5,713 nucleotides of DNA, from the NCBI GenBank assembly GCA_029879555.1, contig JAOUQB010000175.1:1-5713 (forward strand), read 5' to 3'. Below are positions 1-5,688 of this stretch, piece by piece (the stretch's first letter is position 1; each line of letters starts with the position of its first letter). The translations under genes were made by a program, and so were the position numbers. Source of the stretch: Nitrospirota bacterium. Lineage in GTDB: Bacteria; Nitrospirota; Nitrospiria; Nitrospirales; UBA8639. The notes beneath the pieces are model-generated. The model was not told the origin of the DNA. It saw only the letters and a list, made by a program, of their open reading frames with translations, and did not search any database.

Positions 1-504
1 AACCGTCTAGCCAGCAATTCACTGCTGGAGGGATTAGTCTTCGGATTACGTGCTGCTGAAGCCGCATCAATGTATTCCAAAACCTCTTCACCACCAAGCA
101 CTATGACTCCTTCCATCGCCCGGCAATCTTCAGCCCAACACATGTCTGAACAAGACGTGGAGAAACTCCGAAATTCGCTGCGCCGATTAATGTGGACCAA
201 GGTGGGATTAATTCGAACAGGGGAATCCTTACGGAAAGCACTCGACCAACTTCAGCAGTGGTCTCGCAAACTGCAACTGCCACCCTTCAACCGAACGGGC
301 TTAGAAACACAAAATATGGTGCAGGTTGGACGCTCTGTCACGGAAGCGGCGCTCTGGCGAACCAACAGCGTCGGAGCCCATTACCGAGAGGACATTCCCT
401 TTTTCAAAGGGTTAAAATGGAAGGTTCATAGCCAGTGCCAACAAACTCCTGAGACTGCCCCTGCATCCCATCCTCAAAAAGCAAAAACCCCCCGTCGTAC
501 CTAG
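1..504 (+). CDS. nadB: L-aspartate oxidase, C-terminal part (5' end outside window)
   Basis: NadB is a flavoenzyme that oxidises L-aspartate to iminoaspartate, which NadA condenses with dihydroxyacetone phosphate to quinolinate, the precursor of NAD. The reading frame is open from base 1 and ends at TAG 502-504, giving the last 167 residues of a protein family usually about 520-540 aa long. The fragment opens with NRLASNSLLEG, the conserved motif whose Arg corresponds to the active-site Arg386 of E. coli NadB. The helical C-terminal domain follows: LRRLMWTKVGLIRT (about residues 60-73) and NMVQVGRSVTEAALWR (about 106-121) match E. coli LRLFMWDYVGIVRT and NLVQVAELIVRCAMMR. The segment GAHYREDIP matches the family's conserved C-terminal block. 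The last 25 or so residues are Pro/Ala/Lys-rich and look unconserved. The gene converges on pabC with a 13-bp gap. Succinate dehydrogenase flavoproteins share the fold, but these motifs point to NadB. Confidence 0.93.
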   Translation, partial: NRLASNSLLEGLVFGLRAAEAASMYSKTSSPPSTMTPSIARQSSAQHMSEQDVEKLRNSLRRLMWTKVGLIRTGESLRKALDQLQQWSRKLQLPPFNRTGLETQNMVQVGRSVTEAALWRTNSVGAHYREDIPFFKGLKWKVHSQCQQTPETAPASHPQKAKTPRRT

Positions 505-517
505 AGCTGGCCCGCCT

Positions 518-1402
518 CTATCCATTCGAGGACATGAGGCATGGCCCTAAATACTGAGTCATATTGGCTTTGAAGGCTCTCAATAACGCGCTGGTCAGCG
601 GACCTGCCTTCCCCAGCCCTATCTGACAATCCCCGATCTTCGAGACAGGCATAATTTCGAAACCGGTATTGGTGATAAAACACTCATCAGCCTGGAATAA
701 ATCCTCGATTCTATACCGTCCTTCTTCCACACTTATCTCTTGCTCCACAGCGAGTTCCATCACCATATCGCGGGTCACGCCTTGCAAAATTCCACATTCC
801 ACCGCTGGTGTATACAAACATTGATGTTTCACGAAAAAAATATTGCTCGCTGTGCATTCAGTTAACTCCCGATCCATATTCAACATCAGGGCATCATCGG
901 CTCCGACCCGAGCAGCTTCCTGTTTAGCCAGAATATTATTCAAAAAACTGATGGCCTTAATTTGTGGAGATTGAGCCAACTCAGGATTTCGCCTAATAGA
1001 CGCCAGATGTAAGGTCACACCCTGCTCCCGTTGTGGCTCTGTATATTCGACAAGAGGCTTGGCCATGACCACAACGGTCGGGCGAGCACACAACCGTGGA
1101 TCAATCCCTAGCTCTCCTTCCCCACGAGAGATGGTCACGCGCAGACCGGCATTTTGGAGTGTATTGCGAGCTAAGAGTTCTCCAAAGATCGGCAGCCATG
1201 CGTCATCTGCGATGGGAAGTTCTAAGCCAATGAGTTCACAAGATCGGTGTAGCCGAGCCAGATGCCGCTTCCATAACAATACCCTTCCCCCATAAACCCG
1301 CAACGTCTCATACACCCCATCTCCATATAAAAATCCATGATCAAAGACCGAGACGTGCGCATGTTCTTTCTGAACAAATCGATCATTGAGATAGACCCAC
1401 AT
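518..1402 (-). CDS. pabC: Class IV PLP-dependent enzyme, probable aminodeoxychorismate lyase
   Basis: Fold-type IV PLP enzyme of 294 aa, normal for the family. Visible motifs are FDHGFLYGDGVYETLRVYGG (20-39), the phosphate-binding Arg in HLARLH (R50), the probable Schiff-base lysine K149 in QIKAISFLNN, the glutamate E182 in ELTECTASNIFF, and GVTRDMVMELA (208-218). This family includes branched-chain aminotransferase IlvE, D-amino-acid aminotransferase and aminodeoxychorismate lyase PabC, which overlap heavily in sequence. By sequence alone it resembles the D-amino-acid/branched-chain aminotransferase type (LNNILAKQEA). I prefer PabC, which splits 4-amino-4-deoxychorismate into p-aminobenzoate and pyruvate, because pabB lies directly upstream on the same strand. 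The ATG start is supported by the typical MWVYLNDRFV opening and by a weak purine-rich site (TGGGGT) about 7 nt upstream. Family membership is secure; substrate is inferred from context. Confidence 0.8.
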   Translation of the reverse strand: MWVYLNDRFVQKEHAHVSVFDHGFLYGDGVYETLRVYGGRVLLWKRHLARLHRSCELIGLELPIADDAWLPIFGELLARNTLQNAGLRVTISRGEGELGIDPRLCARPTVVVMAKPLVEYTEPQREQGVTLHLASIRRNPELAQSPQIKAISFLNNILAKQEAARVGADDALMLNMDRELTECTASNIFFVKHQCLYTPAVECGILQGVTRDMVMELAVEQEISVEEGRYRIEDLFQADECFITNTGFEIMPVSKIGDCQIGLGKAGPLTSALLRAFKANMTQYLGPCLMSSNG

Positions 1403-1413
1403 GCTATTACCCC

Positions 1414-1495
1414 AGTAAAAAGTTAGGAGTCAATAAACAGGAGTAAGGAGCAAGAGTCAGTTTTCCCTGAAACTTCTTGCCTCTCACTTTTTACT
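1414..1495. repeat. Imperfect inverted repeat in the pabB-pabC gap
   Basis: The 109-bp gap between pabB and pabC carries a perfect 10-bp inverted repeat, AGTAAAAAGT (1414-1423) and ACTTTTTACT (1486-1495). Inside it is a bulged hairpin formed by GCAAGAGTCAG (1450-1460) and CTGAAACTTCTTGC (1467-1480) around a TTTTCC loop. On the plus strand the left half is purine-rich and the right half pyrimidine-rich. Short motifs recur at a 14-nt step in both halves: AGGAGT at 1425 and 1439, TCTCACT at 1482 and 1496. No coding potential is evident. It may be a small dispersed non-autonomous repeat or an RNA structure within the pab transcript. It lacks the GC-rich stem and T-run of an intrinsic terminator. 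Confidence 0.55.
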
Positions 1496-1511
1496 TCTCA
1501 CTCCGCACATT

Positions 1512-2993
1512 TTATGAATCCTTTGCATGCTGAAGAACTTGAAAAAAGGCTTGTGCCTTATGAAGGGTTTCCTCATATTCTCGAACAGGATCGGAATCAG
1601 CCACGATGCCGGCACCGACTTGAAGATACCCACAGCCTTTCGTCAACAACAACGTCCGAATCGCAATATTCAGATCAACATTTCCATTCCATCCGATAAA
1701 CCCTATTGACCCGGTATACAACCCGCGCCGAACCGGTTCAAGACGCTCAATAATTTCCATACAATGAACTTTGGGTACTCCAGTGATTGTGCCACCTGGG
1801 AACACCGCTCGAATCAAGTCAAATCCGTTGTGGCCCTCCCGAAGTTGTCCGAAAATATGCGAGACTAAATGCATGACATGGGAATACCGCTCCACCGTCA
1901 TAAACTCATCGACATGAATAGATCCATAACGACAGACTCGCCCTAAATCATTACGGACAAGGTCCACGAGCATCAAATGCTCGGCTCGTTCCTTTGCATC
2001 GGAAAGCAGGTTCTCAGCGAGACGTCGATCTGCCGCCGTCTCTCGCCCTCGCGGCCGAGTTCCCGCAATGGGCCGCATATCCGCATTTCCCTCCGAAAGC
2101 CGAACAAGCCGCTCTGGCGAATTACTCACAATGACATCGGACTCAAGCACAAGAAACGCCGAATGAGGAGAGGGGTTCATACGCCGTAATTGGCGATAGA
2201 GAGTGGCGCCAGCCTGCGCTTGTGACGAAAACCGTTCCATCATGCCTTCAACTTGAAATCGATGGGAAAGATTGGCTTGGTAAATATCTCCATCGGCAAT
2301 CAATTGTTGGCATTCGCGCACACGATCTTGATAGGCAGAAGCCGATTGCCCCTCATGAATGTGGAGAGAAAGTGGGCCAGCCATTTCCCCACCAAAAAGG
2401 AGGTCCACGGATTTCAGCTTCGCTTCCAATTCCCGTACACGAGATTGTCCTTCCCGGTACAGATGTTCCCAATTCTCATTTGCTAACCGTTCCGGAGAAG
2501 GCGAAAAAACCAGCCAGACTCCCGCCATCTGATGATCAACGACCACAAAGGTTTCAACAAAAAGAAAATAGATATCCGGGAATAGGAGATCGTCTACGGC
2601 ATGGTCCGGAAAAACCTCGAAGGTCCTGGCTAGGTCATAACTCAGGCATCCAACTGCCCCCCCCAGAAAGGGAAGAAAAGAAGGTGCGCTACCAAGCGGG
2701 TGCTCTACAAACGTTCGTTGCAAGAACGAAAATGGGTCTTCGTCTCGCTCCTCCCACCCACCCCCAGAAGAGATTTGGACGCAGCCGTTTTTCCCTTTGA
2801 CCACTTGATAAGGATCACACCCCAAATAAGAGAAACGGCGAGGCACGCCCCCGTGATGATCATCATGCTCAATGAAAAACGAGTGAGGAGAATACCCAGT
2901 GACCCGCCCATACAACTCAAAGGGATCTTCATAGACCACCCCACATTGCTTCACCAGGGGAAAGATGTTCGGAGAGGGAAAGGTGTGATCCAT
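1512..2993 (-). CDS. pabB: Aminodeoxychorismate synthase component I (anthranilate synthase I family)
   Basis: PabB aminates chorismate to 4-amino-4-deoxychorismate using ammonia from the PabA glutaminase, the first committed step to p-aminobenzoate and folate. From the ATG at 2993 it has 493 aa, a full-length size for the family. An N-terminal domain (about 10-160, with RFSYLG) precedes the chorismate-binding domain (about 225-485). Motifs seen are GDIYQANLS (235-243), VSNSPERLVR (289-298), PIAGTRPRG (308-316), DLVRNDLGRV (344-353), YSHVMHL (370-376), PGGTITGVPK (399-408), YTGSIGF (426-432) and GAGIVADSDP (460-469). The position that is Lys274 in E. coli PabB is Ala310 here (PIAGT), as in TrpE, so anthranilate synthase is the main alternative. 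Against TrpE: the Ser of the LLES tryptophan-inhibition motif is replaced (FIEH, 40-43), and the neighbour is a PabC-like enzyme rather than trp genes. Start: this ATG has GGAAGG upstream; a TTG at 3026 would add 11 residues but has no evident ribosome site. Confidence 0.85.
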   Translation of the reverse strand: MDHTFPSPNIFPLVKQCGVVYEDPFELYGRVTGYSPHSFFIEHDDHHGGVPRRFSYLGCDPYQVVKGKNGCVQISSGGGWEERDEDPFSFLQRTFVEHPLGSAPSFLPFLGGAVGCLSYDLARTFEVFPDHAVDDLLFPDIYFLFVETFVVVDHQMAGVWLVFSPSPERLANENWEHLYREGQSRVRELEAKLKSVDLLFGGEMAGPLSLHIHEGQSASAYQDRVRECQQLIADGDIYQANLSHRFQVEGMMERFSSQAQAGATLYRQLRRMNPSPHSAFLVLESDVIVSNSPERLVRLSEGNADMRPIAGTRPRGRETAADRRLAENLLSDAKERAEHLMLVDLVRNDLGRVCRYGSIHVDEFMTVERYSHVMHLVSHIFGQLREGHNGFDLIRAVFPGGTITGVPKVHCMEIIERLEPVRRGLYTGSIGFIGWNGNVDLNIAIRTLLLTKGCGYLQVGAGIVADSDPVREYEETLHKAQAFFQVLQHAKDS

Positions 2994-2997
2994 CCCC

Positions 2998-3003
2998 CCT
3001 TCC
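2998..3003 (-). promoter_or_regulatory. Ribosome binding site deciding the pabB start
   Basis: On the minus strand GGAAGG, continuing as a run of six G, ends 4 nt before the ATG at 2991-2993. The in-frame TTG at 3024-3026 is preceded only by TCCCTAACACG, with no Shine-Dalgarno-like sequence. This favours the ATG. Confidence 0.5.
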
Positions 3004-3030
3004 GTCTGGGTAGGAAGAACAGACAACGTG

Positions 3031-3624
3031 TTAGGGAGTATCTGATGGAACTGGAGCTGTAGGAGCAGTCAACTTCATGGCATTCGCGGCTTCTTCGGGC
3101 GCTAAAACTCCTTTTTGTACCAGGGATTCCAAGAGACCCTTCACCGCCTCTCCTGGTGAACGACGAAGCCCTCGCACCCGAATATTTGGCGGATAAAACC
3201 GAAGATAGTCAGGATTTTTCACCCGTATAGTAACTGGTTCGCTTTCACTATAAGGACCGAGCTCTTGAGCGGAATTGGGAATACGAAAAAACGGTTTGCC
3301 GTTGGCCAACACCCCATCAGGGGATTGAATTTCTACCCGATTCGAAATATCAGCGCCGGTTATTTCTCTCACAGTATCCACAACCAGAATCAAGGAATCC
3401 GCAACCACGGGATCGCCAGTTTTATTTTTCACTGTGACAATAAACTCGACCTCACTCACCGAGGTTAACTGCGATCCAGAAAGAGGTTGGGCATGTTTAT
3501 ATTGGATAATCGGAACCACGCCTTCAGTGACGTCCGGCAGCTCATCCACGGTAGGATTGGCCCAAGCCAGAGTTCCACCCACCGAGATTTGAAGCAGGAG
3601 AACAAATACGATGCCTTTCACCAT
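3031..3624 (-). CDS. Secreted or periplasmic protein of unknown function
   Basis: I do not recognise a named family. From the ATG at 3624 the protein has 197 aa. It begins with a signal peptide: K3, a hydrophobic core about 4-19, and a probable cleavage after AWA (A22), so the mature protein is exported. Residues about 55-150 look like one beta-sandwich domain: alternating hydrophobic residues in VEFIVTVKNKTGDPVVADS, then PFFRIP, then GPYSESEPVTIRVKNPDY. This order resembles Ig-like modules of many secreted bacterial proteins (inference). The C-terminus, VKGLLESLVQKGVLAPEEA (about 162-180), is a short amphipathic helix motif also common near the ends of exported proteins and porins, followed by a Pro/Thr-rich tail. 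The gene is first in an apparent operon with pabB (37 bp to the chosen pabB ATG) and diverges from the atp genes. Start: GGGAGG lies 9 nt before this ATG but abuts the ATG at 3633; a TTG at 3669 lacks a clear site. Confidence 0.75.
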   Translation of the reverse strand: MVKGIVFVLLLQISVGGTLAWANPTVDELPDVTEGVVPIIQYKHAQPLSGSQLTSVSEVEFIVTVKNKTGDPVVADSLILVVDTVREITGADISNRVEIQSPDGVLANGKPFFRIPNSAQELGPYSESEPVTIRVKNPDYLRFYPPNIRVRGLRRSPGEAVKGLLESLVQKGVLAPEEAANAMKLTAPTAPVPSDTP

Positions 3625-3633
3625 TGTTTTCAT

Positions 3634-3639
3634 CCTCCC
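3634..3639 (-). promoter_or_regulatory. Ribosome binding site deciding the start of the secreted protein
   Basis: GGGAGG on the minus strand directly abuts the ATG at 3631-3633, which is too close for initiation. It lies 9 nt before the in-frame ATG at 3622-3624, so the latter is the likely start. The difference is only three residues (MKT). Confidence 0.55.
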
Positions 3640-3734
3640 AAAGAAAAATAGAACGCAGGCTGACAGCAATTCCCGTTTTTTTTGTCATTCACTCACAAGA
3701 CTTAACACCGACCATACTGTAACATATCTCATAA

Positions 3735-3740
3735 ATTATA
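3735..3740 (-). promoter_or_regulatory. Candidate -10 element for the secreted protein-pabB-pabC operon
   Basis: The minus strand reads TATAAT, an exact sigma70-type -10 match, about 110 nt before the start codon at 3624. No good -35 lies at 16-18 bp; the nearest, TTGTCA (3754-3759), is only 13 bp away. It is therefore a tentative call in an AT-rich stretch. Confidence 0.35.
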
Positions 3741-3752
3741 CGACGTCTTTCC

Positions 3753-3782
3753 TTGACAAGATTTATGATTTTTTGCTTCAAT
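3753..3782 (+). promoter_or_regulatory. Candidate promoter of the atp operon
   Basis: An exact TTGACA (3753-3758) is followed after 18 bp by TTCAAT (3777-3782), a 4/6 match to the -10 consensus. Transcription would start near 3789 and give a leader of about 32 nt before atpI. The -35 sits inside CTTGACAAG, a small dyad. It overlaps the upstream part of the opposing candidate promoter, so the two could interfere with each other. Confidence 0.45.
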
Positions 3783-3820
3783 GTGACCCCTTCCAACGAC
3801 TCGCCTTGCAGGTCTCACAC

Positions 3821-4039
3821 ATGGCACCTTCTCAGGATCCACTATTTTCGGGACTGGGGCAGGCCATGCGAGTGGGAACAGACCTGCTTGCAGCCCTTAT
3901 CGTCGGTGGATTCCTCGGATGGTTAGTTGATTCATATGTGCTAGATTCTACACCGTGGGGTGTAGCAGTTGGTTTAGCTTTAGGATTGATCACTGGAATT
4001 CGCAACGCCTACCGCGCAGCCCAGCGGTGGAATACATAA
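3821..4039 (+). CDS. atpI: ATP synthase accessory protein AtpI/AtpZ
   Basis: Small membrane protein of 72 aa with two predicted transmembrane segments (about 17-37 and 45-63). It matches the putative F1Fo ATPase accessory family (AtpZ/AtpI, ATPase_gene1 type) in the pattern GWLVD (33-37), a Pro opening the second helix (P45), and a closing GIRNAYRAAQ (59-68). Members sit first in atp operons and are linked to assembly of the c-ring or to Mg/Ca uptake; they are not part of the core motor. The start is the ATG at 3821, with AGG 8 nt upstream. The frame stays open upstream to an ATG at 3611, but that stretch has no family resemblance and overlaps the divergent gene and both promoters. Stop to atpB start is 22 bp. 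Confidence 0.85.
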   Translation: MAPSQDPLFSGLGQAMRVGTDLLAALIVGGFLGWLVDSYVLDSTPWGVAVGLALGLITGIRNAYRAAQRWNT

Positions 4040-4061
4040 GAAGTAAAAACAAGGTTCCGCT

Positions 4062-4787
4062 TTGGAAGATCCCTTACATCCCTTCGAACTTCATAATTTC
4101 ATCCCGCTTTCGCTTTTCGGTCTCGACATTTCAGTCAACAAGGCCGTCTTGCTGATGTGGATTGTGGTGGGACTCGCCTCCCTCTTCCTCATAAAGGCAG
4201 GAGCGGCCAAGTCCCTTGTCCCATCGAAGCTGCAAAGCTTGGGGGAATTACTGGTTGAATTTATTCGAGGCATTATTCAGGACACCATGGGGTCTTCGGG
4301 AATGCGTTATTTTCCCCTTATCAGCGCGCTGTTTATTTTTATATTATTTTGCAATCTTTTAGGATTAATTCCAGGCTCTTACACCGTGACCAGTCAGATT
4401 GTCGCCACGGGTGTATTCGCCCTCGGGGTCTATACCCTCAGCCTCGTCATCGGGTTCCAATTACATGGAGCAAAGTTTTTAGGGATACTTGTCCCACCTG
4501 GCACCCCTGGATGGCTTTTGCCATTAATGATTCCTATTGAATTGATCAGTCAAATAGCTAGACCCATCTCTTTGGCTGTGCGATTATTTGCCAATATGAC
4601 CGCTGGCCACGTGATTCTCGGAGTCTTATTTGGATTGACGATTGCTGGCGGGCTCCTCATTGGATGGTTGCCTTTTTCGTTCACCATCGTCTTGTATGGC
4701 CTAGAAGTGGGCATTGCGTTTATTCAGGCGTATATATTTACCGTGTTAACGTGTGTGTATATTGGCGATGCCATTCATCTGCACTAA
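4062..4787 (+). CDS. atpB: F1Fo ATP synthase subunit a
   Basis: Subunit a is the Fo stator protein that forms the two proton half-channels against the c-ring. The 241-aa product is strongly hydrophobic with five to six membrane segments. The essential arginine is R174 in SLAVRLFANMTAGH (170-183), matching Arg210 of E. coli; N178 matches Asn214. The E. coli Glu219/His245 pair appears swapped, as H183 and E215, an arrangement known from alphaproteobacterial and mitochondrial subunit a. The closing helix has FIQAYIFTVLTCVYI (220-234). The start is TTG at 4062, supported by AAGG 7 nt upstream and by the typical N-terminus MEDPLHPFELHNF, which would be lost with a later start. The gene follows atpI and precedes atpE in the standard Fo order. 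Confidence 0.96.
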   Translation: MEDPLHPFELHNFIPLSLFGLDISVNKAVLLMWIVVGLASLFLIKAGAAKSLVPSKLQSLGELLVEFIRGIIQDTMGSSGMRYFPLISALFIFILFCNLLGLIPGSYTVTSQIVATGVFALGVYTLSLVIGFQLHGAKFLGILVPPGTPGWLLPLMIPIELISQIARPISLAVRLFANMTAGHVILGVLFGLTIAGGLLIGWLPFSFTIVLYGLEVGIAFIQAYIFTVLTCVYIGDAIHLH

Positions 4788-4837
4788 TCACGTTCGAGTC
4801 ATGAAAGTTCGTTTTTACTATTAGTCCCTTTTAAACT

Positions 4838-4843
4838 GGGAGG
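4838..4843 (+). promoter_or_regulatory. Strong ribosome binding site of atpE
   Basis: GGGAGG lies 11 nt before the atpE ATG, the strongest Shine-Dalgarno match in the atp genes here. Neighbouring genes have AAGG or AAAGGG. This fits the need for more c subunit (8-15 copies) than a or b. Confidence 0.6.
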
Positions 4844-4854
4844 ACAACACTACA

Positions 4855-5082
4855 ATGGATTCTGCAGCAGCAGCACTTTTGGGAATGGGCCTCGCGGCCG
4901 CGGGTTTTGCCGGTGCCGGTATTGGCATCGGGTATATTTTCGGGAAGATGATCGAAGCCGTCGCTCGTCAGCCAGAGGCGGAAGCTCGAGTCGGCAAGTA
5001 TATGTGGATTGGATTCGCATTAGTCGAGGCGATCGCGCTCTACGGACTGGTCATTGCCTTCATCATTATGGGCAAAGGGTAA
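4855..5082 (+). CDS. atpE: F1Fo ATP synthase subunit c
   Basis: Subunit c forms the membrane rotor ring that carries protons. The 75-aa hairpin has helix 1 (about 5-36) with a glycine-rich GAGIGIG stretch (20-26), the polar loop ARQPEAE (37-43), and helix 2 (about 47-72). The ion-carrying carboxylate is E58 in FALVEAIALYG. The residues that mark sodium-binding c subunits are absent: the Gln of helix 1 is I25 and the Ser/Thr after the Glu is A59. The ring is therefore expected to use protons (family knowledge applied to visible residues). Helix 1 contains GxGxG packing, but I cannot infer ring size. atpF starts 14 bp downstream, so the two are probably cotranscribed. Confidence 0.97.
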   Translation: MDSAAAALLGMGLAAAGFAGAGIGIGYIFGKMIEAVARQPEAEARVGKYMWIGFALVEAIALYGLVIAFIIMGKG

Positions 5083-5096
5083 AGGGCGACTGAGCT

Positions 5097-5603
5097 ATGC
5101 CACAATTTGATTCACATTTCTTTTCGTCTCTGATTTTCTGGGAGGTGCTGTCCTTCAGCATCCTGTTCTGGATACTCTATAAATATGCCTGGCCCCCGAT
5201 TCTGGAAACGCTCGAGACACGAGAACGAAAGATTCGGGAGAGTTTAGATCAGGCAGAACAGAGTCGCGCGACAGCAGAGCAAAGGCTACAGGAATACGAA
5301 ACCAAGCTCCAGCTTGCGGCAAAAGAGGCTGAAACCTTGATGGCGGAAGCGAAACAAAAAGCCCAGCGGCTGCTTGATGAAAACCAGCAACGACTTCGGG
5401 CAGAATCGGACCGCATCAAAGAAGAAGCGACCCAAGACATTGAACGTGAACGGCGAAAGGCCGTGGAAGACATCAAGGGGCAGGCAGCTGATCTCGCAAT
5501 TTTGGTGGCTGAGAAGGTCATTGGCCGAAGTTTATCGGATGACGATCATCGTCGATTTGCCAAAGAAGCATTAGCCGAAGTTGTCGCGCATTCCAAGAAC
5601 TAG
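5097..5603 (+). CDS. atpF: F1Fo ATP synthase subunit b
   Basis: Subunit b is the peripheral stalk that ties the membrane sector to F1. The 168 aa, a normal length, show a single N-terminal membrane helix (about 9-28, SSLIFWEVLSFSILFWILY) followed by a Lys-Pro-type turn region (AWPPIL, 31-36). A long charged coiled coil, rich in Glu, Lys, Arg, Gln and Ala, covers about 38-130. The C-terminal part contains AADLAILVAEKVIGRSL (130-146), the conserved segment that meets the delta subunit. The start is the ATG at 5097 with AAAGGG about 10 nt upstream, overlapping the atpE stop codon. The next expected gene, atpH (delta), is not found in the remaining 110 bp. Only one b-type gene is visible, so there is no sign here of a b/b' pair. 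Confidence 0.95.
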   Translation: MPQFDSHFFSSLIFWEVLSFSILFWILYKYAWPPILETLETRERKIRESLDQAEQSRATAEQRLQEYETKLQLAAKEAETLMAEAKQKAQRLLDENQQRLRAESDRIKEEATQDIERERRKAVEDIKGQAADLAILVAEKVIGRSLSDDDHRRFAKEALAEVVAHSKN

Positions 5604-5688
5604 CCATTTTAAAAGTTCACAGCCAGAAGCCTCACTGGCTCATTTCCCTTCGGCGAGAAGTCCGCTACCCATCATACAAAATATCTCA
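5604..5688. other. Gene-free spacer after atpF with a weak hairpin
   Basis: No open frame or ribosome site for another gene is seen. A small stem, AGCCAG (5621-5626) with CTGGCT (5635-5640) around an 8-nt loop, sits 17 nt after the atpF stop, and TTTTAAAA lies at 5607-5614. There is no T-run after the stem, so I do not call it a terminator. Confidence 0.4.

Noticed and set aside
1414..1495. Reading the pabB-pabC repeat as an intrinsic terminator or as a CRISPR fragment
   Set aside because: The stem is AT-rich and bulged, with no T-run after it. The recurring motifs are only 6-7 nt at a 14-nt step, far too short for CRISPR repeats and spacers.
2222..2800. Open frame of 192 codons on the plus strand, antisense to pabB
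   Set aside because: The product has no recognisable motif, is rich in Arg, Pro and Lys as expected for antisense of a real gene, and covers well-conserved pabB codons.
1512..2993. Calling this gene trpE (anthranilate synthase) outright
   Set aside because: PIAGT fits TrpE, but the LLES feedback motif is lost, no trp gene is adjacent, and the next gene is PabC-like. I keep it as an alternative only.
3625..3669. TTG start for the secreted protein at 3669
   Set aside because: It adds 15 residues ahead of a good signal peptide and lacks a clear ribosome site, whereas GGGAGG is well spaced for the ATG at 3624.
3611..3820. Upstream extension of atpI to an ATG at 3611
   Set aside because: It would overlap the divergent secreted-protein gene and both candidate promoters. 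The added 70 residues are low-complexity and lie outside the known AtpI/AtpZ family length and pattern.
5249..5521. Minus-strand 90-codon open frame inside atpF
   Set aside because: It is a Ser/Ala/Arg-rich shadow caused by the Glu/Lys/Ala-rich coiled coil of subunit b read on the opposite strand.
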